Assembly (NCBI GenBank): GCA_937958815.1
Contig: CALGMR010000009.1
Location: 62,001 to 126,000, forward strand
Reading direction: 5' to 3'
DNA: 64,000 bases
Source of the DNA: an uncultured Rhizobiaceae group bacterium
Lineage (GTDB): Bacteria; Pseudomonadota; Alphaproteobacteria; Rhizobiales; Rhizobiaceae
The notes under the pieces are model-generated. The model was not told the DNA's origin, made no database searches, and worked only from the letters and a program-made list of their open reading frames with translations. Each line of letters starts with the position of its first letter. The first letter of the stretch is position 1. This document shows, one piece after another, positions 56,331-64,000 of the stretch. Made by a program: the position numbers and the translations under genes.

Positions 56331-58115
56331 CTAAGCTGTGAGGAGATGTGCACCAGCGCCAAGAAGGCTTTCGGCCCCGTTCTCAACAGTATTGCGTAAG
56401 CTGGTTGTTTCGTTGAGCAAATTGCTTGCCATAAACTGCGCAATCGAGGCGCGGGCGTCGTTGTCGGTGGTGCCCTCAACAAGGGCGGCTTTGGCGAGGT
56501 AGACCGCACCCGACGCAAGACCTGCCAAATGCTGATAAGGCGTGGCCCCCGCGAGCGCCGTTTGTGTTTCCCCAGCTTCCAATTGGCGCAGCATAAATTC
56601 AGTGGTCTCTGTATAATCATCCAACGCAGCGGTCAGGTTTTCCGCCAAACCAGCAAGATCACTTCGATTGGATTGCGAAACCTCTTTCACCACATCGCGC
56701 AGTTCGGAAATATAGGTGCGAATTGCTTCACCACCATCCAGAGGCAGTTTGCGGGTGACGAGGTCGATCGCCTGAATGCCGTTTGTACCTTCATATATGG
56801 GTGCAATACGGGCATCGCGCATCAATCGCGCTGCGCCAGTTTCTTCCACAAAGCCCATTCCGCCATGAATTTGAACGCCAATACTGGCAACTTCGCACCC
56901 AATGTCTGTGGAGAATGATTTGGCTACGGGCGTTAAAAGCGCAGCGCGGTTTTTCCAATAAGCGTGTTCCGATTCATCTGCGAGTTCTTCCATATCAATC
57001 GCATGGGCGCAGTTGTAGCAGATTGCTCGGGCTGCTGCCGTAAGTGCTTGCATGGTGAGAATATTGCGCTGCACGTCAGCGTGAAAAATGATTGGCGCCA
57101 TGCCCTCACCTTCATAGCCTGCTGCTTTGCCCTGTTTACGCTCTTGCGCATAGGCGAGCGCCTTTTGGGTTGCGGCTTCAGCCACAGCAACACCTTGGAT
57201 ACCGACCAAAAGTCTGGCGTTGTTCATCATGGTGAACATGCAGGACAGACCGCGGTTCTCTTCACCCACAAGCCAGCCAATGGCTCCAGGCGTGTCGCCA
57301 AATTTCCCATCGCCATAAATCATTGTACAAGTGGGAGATCCGTGGAGACCCAATTTATGTTCAAGGCTATGGCAAAATGCATCGTTGCGTGCGCCGAGAC
57401 TTCCATCTTCATTAACCAAAAACTTCGGCACCAAAAACAATGAAATGCCACGCTGTCCAGCAGGGGCATCTGGCAGACGGGCCAAAACGAGATGGACGAT
57501 ATTGTCCGTCATGTCATGTTCGCCGTAGGTGATGTAAATTTTCTGGCCAAAAATACGGTAGCTGCCATCGCCCACCGGCTCGGCTTTGGTTTTCAGGCCA
57601 TTGAGATCAGACCCAGATTGAGGCTCAGTGAGGTTCATGGTGCCCGTCCACTCACCCGACACCATTTTCGCCAAATAGATGTCCTTCAACTCTTTTGAAG
57701 CGTGGGCATTGATGGCTTCTGTTGCGCCAATCGTCAGCGTTGGCCCAACACCGAAGCCCATGGAGCCGGAGTTCCACATTTCAAACGCTGCAGTTTGAAG
57801 GCTCATAGGAAGACCCTGACCGCCATATTCTTCTGGCCCAGTAAGCGCATTCCATCCGCCCTCGGCCCAAAGTTTGTAAAGGTCGGCCCAACCGTCAGGA
57901 GTTGTCACCACACCATCCACAACTTTGGAACCCTGTTCATCTCCAATTTCAGCAAGCGGAGCAACTTCATCTGACGCGAATTTTCCGCCCTCCTCCAAAA
58001 TGGCATCCAACAGATCTTCCGACAATTCTCCAGCCTTGCCAGCGTCCATTGCCGCACCAAGGCCTGTCACGTGTTTGAGTGTATGGGCAATGCTGTCAAC
58101 GGGCGCGCGGTACAT
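56331..58115 (-). CDS. acyl-CoA dehydrogenase, DmdC-like long form
   Basis: 594 residues from the ATG at 58115 with GGAAGGA seven bases upstream. FAD-binding and catalytic motifs include WTGTMNLTEPQSGSDL, ITYGEHDM and RIAPIYEGTNGIQAIDL, where the glutamate in YEGTNG is the expected base. A C-terminal extension of about 130 residues beyond the classic 380-residue core is typical of the DmdC/AcdA branch. It oxidises acyl-CoA thioesters with FAD. A palindrome resembling a LiuR site lies 42 bases upstream. Confidence 0.93.
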   Translation of the reverse strand: MYRAPVDSIAHTLKHVTGLGAAMDAGKAGELSEDLLDAILEEGGKFASDEVAPLAEIGDEQGSKVVDGVVTTPDGWADLYKLWAEGGWNALTGPEEYGGQGLPMSLQTAAFEMWNSGSMGFGVGPTLTIGATEAINAHASKELKDIYLAKMVSGEWTGTMNLTEPQSGSDLNGLKTKAEPVGDGSYRIFGQKIYITYGEHDMTDNIVHLVLARLPDAPAGQRGISLFLVPKFLVNEDGSLGARNDAFCHSLEHKLGLHGSPTCTMIYGDGKFGDTPGAIGWLVGEENRGLSCMFTMMNNARLLVGIQGVAVAEAATQKALAYAQERKQGKAAGYEGEGMAPIIFHADVQRNILTMQALTAAARAICYNCAHAIDMEELADESEHAYWKNRAALLTPVAKSFSTDIGCEVASIGVQIHGGMGFVEETGAARLMRDARIAPIYEGTNGIQAIDLVTRKLPLDGGEAIRTYISELRDVVKEVSQSNRSDLAGLAENLTAALDDYTETTEFMLRQLEAGETQTALAGATPYQHLAGLASGAVYLAKAALVEGTTDNDARASIAQFMASNLLNETTSLRNTVENGAESLLGAGAHLLTA

Positions 58116-58156
58116 GAGAAATCCTTCCAAAAGTCTTGTGATTCAAAATTCGCATA

Positions 58157-58176
58157 TTTTGACGTTAACGTCAAAA
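58157..58176. promoter_or_regulatory. 20-bp perfect palindrome upstream of the acyl-CoA dehydrogenase
   Basis: TTTTGACGTTAACGTCAAAA is a perfect palindrome in the 105-bp gap between the divergent dehydrogenase and the Sua5 gene. The core TTGACGTTAACGTCAA resembles the operator described for MerR-type LiuR regulators of branched-chain amino acid and fatty-acid catabolism. The position 42 bases before the dehydrogenase start fits an operator. Confidence 0.7.
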
Positions 58177-58220
58177 TTATTGCACTTGCTGTTTATGTCA
58201 AAGTGTCTTGTAAACAGAGC

Positions 58221-59168
58221 ATGAGCAAGGTTTTTTCTTCAGATATTGGCTTTGATGTTGCCCTTGAAGCATTGCGCGACGGTGCACTTGTGGGCGTGCC
58301 AACAGAAACTGTTTACGGTTTGGCTGCAGATGCTACCAACGAACAAGCTGTTGCCAAAATTTACAGGTCAAAAGGCCGTCCTTCATTTAATCCCCTCATT
58401 GCACATGTGAGCGGTGTGGAAATGGCACAACGCTATGGTGCTTTTCCTGAAGTGGCATTGAAGCTCGCTGATGCGTTTTGGCCCGGGCCTCTGACCATTG
58501 TCGTGCCGCTCAATGAAAGTTGTGGCATTGCCGATGCGGTGACAGCGGGGCTTGGTACAATAGCATTGCGCCACCCGCTTGGGATTATGGCCGATTTGGC
58601 GGAAGCGCTAGATGCCCCAATTGCAGCACCAAGTGCCAACACATCTGGCAAAATTAGCCCGACAACCGCACAACATGTGTTTGATGATTTGGGCGATAAG
58701 GTTGCGGTGATCCTCGACGGCGGCGCATGTGCAGTTGGATTGGAATCCACTGTTGTGAAAGTCGATGGGGAGAAAATAATTCTTCTTCGCGAAGGCGGGC
58801 TCTCGGCTGAATTGATTGAAGCGCAGATGGGCAAAATCGAGCGAGGAACTCGCGCACCGAAAGTGGAAGCCCCTGGTATGCTGTTAAAACACTATGCACC
58901 ACGACTTCCCTTGCGCATAAATGCCAAGTCGGTTCGCGCAGATGAGGCATTGATTGCCTTTGGCACTCCGCTGGACGGGGCAATGGCAACCCGCAATTTG
59001 AGCAAAGACGAAAATTTGGAAGAAGCAGCCAATCGCATGTTTGCTATAATGAAAGAGTTAGAAGACAGCGGCGCACATGGCATTGCAGTTCAACCCATTC
59101 CTCACCACGGTTTAGGGGCTGCAATCAACGATCGCTTAAAACGCGCTGCGGAAGGCTCTGGGGACTGA
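58221..59168 (+). CDS. threonylcarbamoyl-AMP synthase (Sua5/TsaC long form)
   Basis: 315 residues from the ATG at 58221. The N-terminal YrdC domain has GVPTETVYGLAADATN, KIYRSKGRPSFNPLIAHV and the SANTSGKISPT motif; a C-terminal Sua5 domain of about 110 residues follows (PGMLLKHYAPRLPLR). It starts tRNA t6A synthesis by making threonylcarbamoyl-AMP from threonine, bicarbonate and ATP. Longer starts upstream would lie within the promoter palindrome region. Confidence 0.94.
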   Translation: MSKVFSSDIGFDVALEALRDGALVGVPTETVYGLAADATNEQAVAKIYRSKGRPSFNPLIAHVSGVEMAQRYGAFPEVALKLADAFWPGPLTIVVPLNESCGIADAVTAGLGTIALRHPLGIMADLAEALDAPIAAPSANTSGKISPTTAQHVFDDLGDKVAVILDGGACAVGLESTVVKVDGEKIILLREGGLSAELIEAQMGKIERGTRAPKVEAPGMLLKHYAPRLPLRINAKSVRADEALIAFGTPLDGAMATRNLSKDENLEEAANRMFAIMKELEDSGAHGIAVQPIPHHGLGAAINDRLKRAAEGSGD

Positions 59169-59169
59169 C

Positions 59170-60588
59170 ATGAAGAACGACCTTATCTCCAAGTTTTCAG
59201 CAATTGTTGGCGAAAAATATGCGCTTTCAACACCAGATAATATGGCACCCTTCGTCAAAGACTGGCGGGGCCGATACAGAACCAAAGCCGCTCTTGTGCT
59301 GCGCCCGGGTTCGGTTGAGGAAATTTCTGAGATCATGAAACTGGCGTCTGAAACAAAGACGCCGGTTATTCCACAAGCTGGCAACACAGGGCTGGTTGGT
59401 GGAGGCATTCCCTTGGAAGGCGGGGGAAGCAGCGAGATTATTTTGTCTATTGGGCGTTTGAACCAAGTTCTCGATGTGGACACAGGCAGCAATACGATAA
59501 CTGTAGAAGCTGGCGCAGTGTTGGAAACATTGCAAAACGCGGCTGATGAAGCAGATCGCTTGTTCCCCTTGTCGCTCGGTTCCCAAGGAACTTGCCAAAT
59601 TGGGGGCAATATCGGTTCCAATGCTGGTGGCACAGGCGTTTTGGCCTATGGCAACACACGCGAACTGGTGATGGGGTTGGAAGCCGTACTGCCCACGGGT
59701 GAAATCTGGAACGGGCTCTCGCGCTTGCGCAAAGACAATACGGGTTACGATCTAAAGAACCTGTTCATTGGCAGCGAAGGCACTTTGGGCGTAATAACAA
59801 AGGCCGTGGTGAAGCTGTTTCCCAAACCAAAGGGACGCGAAGTGGCGTTTGTTGGGGTCAATTCCACCCAAGCGGCGCTCGATTTGCTCAATCTTGCCAA
59901 AGGCAGCGTGGGCAATGGCCTCACCGCTTTTGAGTTTTTGGCGGAGATCGGGATGCAATTCACATTGCGGCATTCCCAAAACGGCACCCGCGCGCCCATA
60001 GAGGGCAGCTATCCTTGGTACATCCTCATGGAAATCTCTTCGGGACAATCCGCAGAAGATGCACGCGCCTCCATGGAAAGCATTTTAGAAGGCGGTTTTG
60101 AAGCGGGCATCGTTGAAGACGCCACGATTGCCGAGAGCTTAGCGCAACAAAATGCATTTTGGCAGTTGCGCGAAGATATGTCGGATTCTCAAAAGCCGGA
60201 AGGCGCTTCAATCAAACACGATATTGCCGTGCCAGTAGGTTCATTGCCTCAGTTTATTGAAGAAGCGGACGCGGCAGTTCTCAAAATCGTGCCAGACGCG
60301 CGCATTGTGAACTTCGGGCACATGGGCGATGGCAATCTACACTACAATATTTCGCAACCTGTGGGCTGGGAACGCGAGCAATTCTTCGAGTTTGAGCCTG
60401 CTGTCAACGATGCGGTCTACGATTTGATCGCGAAATACCACGGTTCCATCTCCGCAGAGCATGGAATTGGCCAAATGAAACGGGACAAATTGGCAAAAAT
60501 AAAAGATCCCACCGCATTATTTTTAATGCGCAAAATCAAGGCCGCTTTGGACCCTGAAGGGATTATGAATCCCGGCAAGGTGATTTAA
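59170..60588 (+). CDS. FAD-linked oxidase, D-2-hydroxyglutarate dehydrogenase-like
   Basis: 472 residues: an N-terminal FAD-binding PCMH domain (about 35-215) with PQAGNTGLVGGGIPLEGGG and QIGGNIGSNAGGTGVLAYGNTRELV, then a C-terminal FAD-oxidase domain with NFGHMGDGNLHYNIS and SAEHGIGQMKRDKL. The family oxidises D-2-hydroxy acids such as D-lactate, glycolate or D-2-hydroxyglutarate. It starts one base after the Sua5 stop, so it is co-transcribed. Exact substrate is open. Confidence 0.9.
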   Translation: MKNDLISKFSAIVGEKYALSTPDNMAPFVKDWRGRYRTKAALVLRPGSVEEISEIMKLASETKTPVIPQAGNTGLVGGGIPLEGGGSSEIILSIGRLNQVLDVDTGSNTITVEAGAVLETLQNAADEADRLFPLSLGSQGTCQIGGNIGSNAGGTGVLAYGNTRELVMGLEAVLPTGEIWNGLSRLRKDNTGYDLKNLFIGSEGTLGVITKAVVKLFPKPKGREVAFVGVNSTQAALDLLNLAKGSVGNGLTAFEFLAEIGMQFTLRHSQNGTRAPIEGSYPWYILMEISSGQSAEDARASMESILEGGFEAGIVEDATIAESLAQQNAFWQLREDMSDSQKPEGASIKHDIAVPVGSLPQFIEEADAAVLKIVPDARIVNFGHMGDGNLHYNISQPVGWEREQFFEFEPAVNDAVYDLIAKYHGSISAEHGIGQMKRDKLAKIKDPTALFLMRKIKAALDPEGIMNPGKVI

Positions 60589-60936
60589 CACAATCGCAAC
60601 CTTACCCAGCCGTTAGGGAAGTGTGAGCGTTCCCTTAACATCTGTCGACTCGCCATAGTTGCATTGCCTTTTCGCACAACGAATTTCTTTCGCGAACCTT
60701 AAAATTGCGCAACGCGTGGTAACACTTGCGAAACCTTACCTGCTTCTTACCCCCACCAAGCATTTGATAACCCTTTGTAAGAGTGAAGTTTTCTTAACCT
60801 CGAATTTTAAGTGGATTCCGAACTCCGCTGCCTATTGTGACCTCAACGCCGGACAACAAATGATTTGGCGAAAAACGAGAGACCCAAAAAAGCCAATCAA
60901 TGGCGGGCTCTTGAAAGTTTACAGGAAGGTTACACC
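60589..60936. other. intergenic region upstream of the DUF6101 gene
   Basis: A hairpin with one bulge, GTTAGGGAA (60612-60620) with TTCCCTTAAC (60630-60639), may end the oxidase transcript, but no U-run follows. The rest is rich in CTTAAC/CCTTAC runs. A TTAA-N9-TTAA pair at 60794-60810 resembles a CtrA box but has the wrong spacing. I see no coding frame that I trust. Confidence 0.4.
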
Positions 60937-61533
60937 ATGGACGTCTGGGGACATCGCCAAGGTACATTGAATACAAAGCCAGTATGGGCTGATGCGCAAA
61001 TGCGTGTTGATCCATATGCGCTGCCACAAAAGATTGCATATGACCGTGCACCAGTTTCAGGTTCTGCACGAGATCGTTCATTCGAGTTCACATTGAACGA
61101 AGGCGGCGCAACTTTGAAATGCGACATGACATGCGGGCTGCCGCTTTCATTGTCACTGCCAAAACGGGCATTTATGGGTGTTGCCGCACGTGCATTTGAA
61201 AACGAAGACGGGTCAAACACCGTCACGTTGGAATTGATGCACAAGGATAGCGACCTATCAGTGCCGCTTTGCGTGTCCGATGCTGTGGAAGATACTGCAA
61301 GCGACTGGCATTCATGGGCAAAACAACTTGGTTTGCCGATGTTGATGGTGGATGAAGCTGGCGAGATTTCCGTGGTTCAAGATCACAGTGGCCTCACCTC
61401 ACGAACAGCCAAGCCGCGCCGCCGTCGCGCTTCAATGATGAAGCACCGCCCAAACTTCATGCGCCGCCGCAAGGTTGGCATGATCGGACCGGTTGTGCGC
61501 ATCACGGCCAGAGAGATTATTGCCCGCACATAG
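60937..61533 (+). CDS. DUF6101 family protein
   Basis: 198 residues from the ATG at 60937, chosen because AGGAAGG lies 8 bases upstream; a TTG at 60865 would add 24 residues. Family marks are MRVDPYALPQKIAY, GLPLSLSLPKRAFMGVAARA, TLELMHKDSDLSVPL and WHSWAKQLGLPMLMVD. The C-terminus is strongly basic (KPRRRRASMMKHRPNFMRRRK), as in rhizobial relatives that I recall, which could bind nucleic acid or acidic lipids. Function unknown. Confidence 0.85.
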   Translation: MDVWGHRQGTLNTKPVWADAQMRVDPYALPQKIAYDRAPVSGSARDRSFEFTLNEGGATLKCDMTCGLPLSLSLPKRAFMGVAARAFENEDGSNTVTLELMHKDSDLSVPLCVSDAVEDTASDWHSWAKQLGLPMLMVDEAGEISVVQDHSGLTSRTAKPRRRRASMMKHRPNFMRRRKVGMIGPVVRITAREIIART

Positions 61534-61555
61534 TTTGTGCGACGCAAAACCAAAG

Positions 61556-61598
61556 ACACTCGACACCGGTCTCCTCCCTTCCGGTTTCGGGTGTTTTT
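61556..61598 (+). terminator. intrinsic terminator after the DUF6101 gene
   Basis: ACACTCGACACCGG (61556-61569) pairs with CCGGTTTCGGGTGT (61581-61594) with one mismatch and one G-U pair, and is followed by TTTTT. It lies 22 bases after the stop codon and may also serve the convergent ubiA gene. Confidence 0.85.
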
Positions 61599-61608
61599 GA
61601 TTTGGGAC

Positions 61609-62589
61609 TCAGACAAGTATGTCTACGACCAATCCCGCAAAGACAACCCAGCCAAAATGACTGTTAGATTTGAACAGTCTCAGGCAATTTTCGCCGTCAT
61701 TGATGTCGAGCGATTTGATCTGCCAAAGCATGTGGCAGCTGCCTATGACCAGGCCAAGATAGCCTGGCCAACTTGCCTCGGCGAAGGAAAAGGCGACAGC
61801 AAATAGAACAAGCGTGCCAGCATAAAGCGCCATAAGCGCGGGTTTGGTTTTTTCACCAAAAAGCCGAGCCGTTGACCGCACACCAACCAATGCATCATCT
61901 TCACGGTCCTGATGCGCGTAGATCGTGTCGTAGCCGATCGTCCACAACACGCAGCCGACGTAAAGCAGAACGGGCGCTGTTGCGAGCTCTCCAAACACAA
62001 CAGCCCAGCCCATCAGCGCGCCCCATGAAAATGCAAGGCCAAGAACAAATTGCGGCCAATCGGTCACCCGTTTGGCGAATGGATAGCAAGCGACAACAGC
62101 AAGAGATGATATAGCGAGAAAGAATGCGAATGTGTTGAAACCGCTATAGTTCAAGCAAAGCGCAAGCAAGCAAAGTAAACCTGCAAAAGCTTGCGCGATC
62201 ATGAAAGCCGCTGCCTGTTTTTTAGAAACCCTACCACTTGGAATCGGTCGTGAGGCCGTGCGACTTACTTTTTCATCAATATCAACATCAACAATATCAT
62301 TGTAAGTGCAGCCAGCGCCGCGCATGGCAATTGCCCCTGCAAGAAAGGCCGCCCCCCATGTGAGCGCCAATGGCCATCCAAAATCGGCTTCGACATCAAG
62401 TCTGGAGCCTGTCCATTGCGATGCAGCCAGAGCCAAGCTCCACCAGCACGGCCACAGCAAAAGCCACCATCCGATTGGGCGATCCCAACGCGCCAGTTGA
62501 GCGTAAGGCCAGATGGATTTCGGCAAAAGACGATAGACCCAATTGTCGGGTGTGGCGTCTGCAACGCGATCTGTGTTTGTGTCCGTCAT
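61609..62589 (-). CDS. ubiA: 4-hydroxybenzoate polyprenyltransferase
   Basis: 326 residues from the ATG at 62589 (AGG five bases upstream). The UbiA Asp-rich motif N97-D98-IV-D101-VDI-D105 is followed by RTASRPIPSGR, and a second motif YDTIYAHQDREDD lies near 210-222. About nine membrane helices. It prenylates 4-hydroxybenzoate in ubiquinone synthesis, serving the respiratory chain whose oxidase is encoded at 22-28 kb. Divergent from purD. Confidence 0.95.
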   Translation of the reverse strand: MTDTNTDRVADATPDNWVYRLLPKSIWPYAQLARWDRPIGWWLLLWPCWWSLALAASQWTGSRLDVEADFGWPLALTWGAAFLAGAIAMRGAGCTYNDIVDVDIDEKVSRTASRPIPSGRVSKKQAAAFMIAQAFAGLLCLLALCLNYSGFNTFAFFLAISSLAVVACYPFAKRVTDWPQFVLGLAFSWGALMGWAVVFGELATAPVLLYVGCVLWTIGYDTIYAHQDREDDALVGVRSTARLFGEKTKPALMALYAGTLVLFAVAFSFAEASWPGYLGLVIGSCHMLWQIKSLDINDGENCLRLFKSNSHFGWVVFAGLVVDILV

Positions 62590-62712
62590 GTCAACCTGAC
62601 TTTTGCGCCGCAGATATGCGAACACAAGTGGAAAACCCGCGACAAATTCAGCCGCTCTCGTTTCTCCGTGCTAAACAACCCCAAAACCAATCGCAAGCAC
62701 AAGTGAAACCCC

Positions 62713-63984
62713 ATGAACATTCTTCTCATCGGCTCTGGAGGACGTGAACACGCTCTGGCTTGGAAAATTGCGCAATCGCCGTTGTGTGACACGCTTTTCA
62801 TTGCTCCGGGAAATGGCGGCACCCACGACCTTGGCGAACACATTTCGCTGAATGTGGAAGACCATGCGGGTGTGGTTGCCTTGTGCAAATTGCAAAACAT
62901 TGAACTGGTTGTTGTGGGCCCAGAAATTCCACTGGTGGATGGTTTGGCCGACCCATTGCGCGAAGCAGGCATTGCTGTGTTTGGCCCCTCAAAACTGGCC
63001 GCTCAGTTGGAAGGTTCAAAAGTCTTCACCAAAGAAGTTTGCGACCGCATGAACATTCCCACCGCTGGATATGGTCACTTCACCAACCACGCAGAAGCCC
63101 GCGCATATGTTGAAGCGCAAGGCGCACCAATTGTCATTAAAGCCGATGGTTTGGCCGCAGGAAAAGGTGTAACCGTCGCTATGACACGAGACGATGCACT
63201 CGCCGCAATTGACGATTGTTTCGACGGCGCCTTTGGCGATGCCGGCGCTGAAGTGGTTGTCGAAGAATTTCTGACGGGGGAAGAAGCCTCGATGTTTTTC
63301 CTGTGCGACGGAACAAACGCCATTCCGTTTGGAACGGCACAAGATCATAAGCGCGTGGGCGACGGCGACACGGGGCCGAACACAGGAGGCATGGGCGCTT
63401 ATTCCCCAGCCCCGGTTTTGGATGATGCCACGCAAAACCGCGTGATGGATGAAATCGTAAAGCCAACATTGAAGGGCATGGCTGACATGGGCGCACCGTT
63501 TTCAGGCGTGCTTTATGCAGGGCTGATGATCGACAATGGCGCGCCAAAACTGATCGAATACAATGTGCGGTTTGGCGATCCTGAATGTCAGGTTTTGATG
63601 ATGCGTTTGGAAAGCGACATCGTCCCCATCTTGCTTGCCTGCGACAAAGGCGGTTTATCCGATGTGCAAGCCCAATGGTCTTCAGACTTTGCTTTAACTG
63701 TTGTTATGGCGGCAAACGGTTATCCGGGAAATTATGAAAAAGGGAGTCAAATCAACGGACTGCCAGTAACTGGTGATAAACAGAATCTTGTGTTTCATGC
63801 GGGAACGCAACGCGTTGAGAAAGTGATTCAAGCGGTCGGGGGCCGCGTATTGAACGTCACCGCTACTGGCCCGAATGCCACTGAAGCGCAGGCGAACGCT
63901 TATAAATTGGTGGATGGCATTGATTGGCCAGAAGGCTTTTGCCGCCGCGACATTGGGTGGCGCGCCGTTGAGCGGGAGAGTTAA
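62713..63984 (+). CDS. purD: phosphoribosylamine-glycine ligase (GARS)
   Basis: 423 residues with [17 protein letters not shown] at the N-terminus, the ATP-grasp centre [17 protein letters not shown] and the signature [12 protein letters not shown]. It ligates glycine to phosphoribosylamine in purine synthesis. The gene is complete, ending 16 bases before the window edge. No strong ribosome binding site is visible before the ATG at 62713, and the only intergenic space to ubiA is about 120 bases. Confidence 0.96.
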   Translation: MNILLIGSGGREHALAWKIAQSPLCDTLFIAPGNGGTHDLGEHISLNVEDHAGVVALCKLQNIELVVVGPEIPLVDGLADPLREAGIAVFGPSKLAAQLEGSKVFTKEVCDRMNIPTAGYGHFTNHAEARAYVEAQGAPIVIKADGLAAGKGVTVAMTRDDALAAIDDCFDGAFGDAGAEVVVEEFLTGEEASMFFLCDGTNAIPFGTAQDHKRVGDGDTGPNTGGMGAYSPAPVLDDATQNRVMDEIVKPTLKGMADMGAPFSGVLYAGLMIDNGAPKLIEYNVRFGDPECQVLMMRLESDIVPILLACDKGGLSDVQAQWSSDFALTVVMAANGYPGNYEKGSQINGLPVTGDKQNLVFHAGTQRVEKVIQAVGGRVLNVTATGPNATEAQANAYKLVDGIDWPEGFCRRDIGWRAVERES

Positions 63985-64000
63985 GCTCCCCCCTGTTTCA

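Noticed and set aside
55567-58115. DmdC-DmdD pair of the DMSP demethylation pathway
   Set aside because: Long acyl-CoA dehydrogenases of this kind and crotonases are common outside DMSP use; no dmdA or dmdB in the window.
60794-60810. TTAA-N9-TTAA before the DUF6101 gene as a CtrA site
   Set aside because: CtrA full sites have a 7-base spacer; this one has 9.
60659-60970. 103-codon frame in the gap before the DUF6101 gene
   Set aside because: No ribosome binding site or domain, and it overlaps the supported start at 60937 in another frame.

Overview
The window reads as about 64 kb of chromosome from an alphaproteobacterium, most likely a Hyphomicrobiales (Rhizobiales) member of moderate GC. 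The evidence is the CcrM-type cell-cycle adenine methyltransferase, an aa3-type oxidase block in the order ctaC-ctaD-ctaB-coxF-ctaG-ctaE, invasion-associated locus B and RT0821-type envelope proteins, a DUF6101 protein, a RibB with a degenerate GTP cyclohydrolase II half (RibBX type), and a gene order I recall from rhizobial chromosomes. Genus assignment is not possible from sequence reading alone. I see no prophage, transposase, CRISPR array, rRNA or tRNA.

Layout. 1-9.4 kb: minus-strand unit dciA-dsbA-smc-ppdK (ppdK runs off the left edge) divergent from mutY and a HAD phosphatase; then ccrM, a second HAD phosphatase and a lipoprotein. 10.2-18.8 kb: threonine synthase, an M16 protease, a GNAT, a large membrane PAS-GGDEF-EAL protein whose two output domains both look inactivated, YqgE, a periplasmic DsbD-alpha-like protein and a peroxiredoxin. 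18.8-27.9 kb: minus-strand respiratory block ctaC-D-B-coxF-ctaG-ctaE, then after a terminator-like hairpin DUF983-surf1-ispH-thrB-rnhA. 28-35 kb: ialB, tldD, class II aldolase, ArsC-like, pdxH, RT0821 lipoprotein, a J-protein, fabI and a histidine phosphatase.

35-45 kb looks accessory compared with the rest: an arginine:glycine amidinotransferase-like enzyme, cysK, an exported rhodanese, pyrE/pyrC, a pspA-yiaA unit divergent from a TetR-GNAT unit with four copies of one 13-bp palindrome between them, an ArsR-SRPBCC pair and a cytochrome P460. It sits between genes (fabI-histidine phosphatase and aroC) that I recall as neighbours in related genomes. 45-64 kb returns to housekeeping: aroC, ribB, an HDAC-family deacetylase, xseB, dxs, SCO, tlyA, an Fe-S RNA methyltransferase, an enoyl-CoA hydratase/acyl-CoA dehydrogenase pair with a LiuR-like palindrome upstream, tsaC/sua5, an FAD-linked oxidase, DUF6101, ubiA and purD.

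The most interesting material is regulatory and small-scale: the four-site operator between pspA and the TetR gene, two related copies of a double-hairpin intergenic repeat, two small single-membrane-segment genes with good ribosome binding sites, a palindrome in front of the acyl-CoA dehydrogenase, and clustered hairpins downstream of cysK and between ctaD and ctaB.
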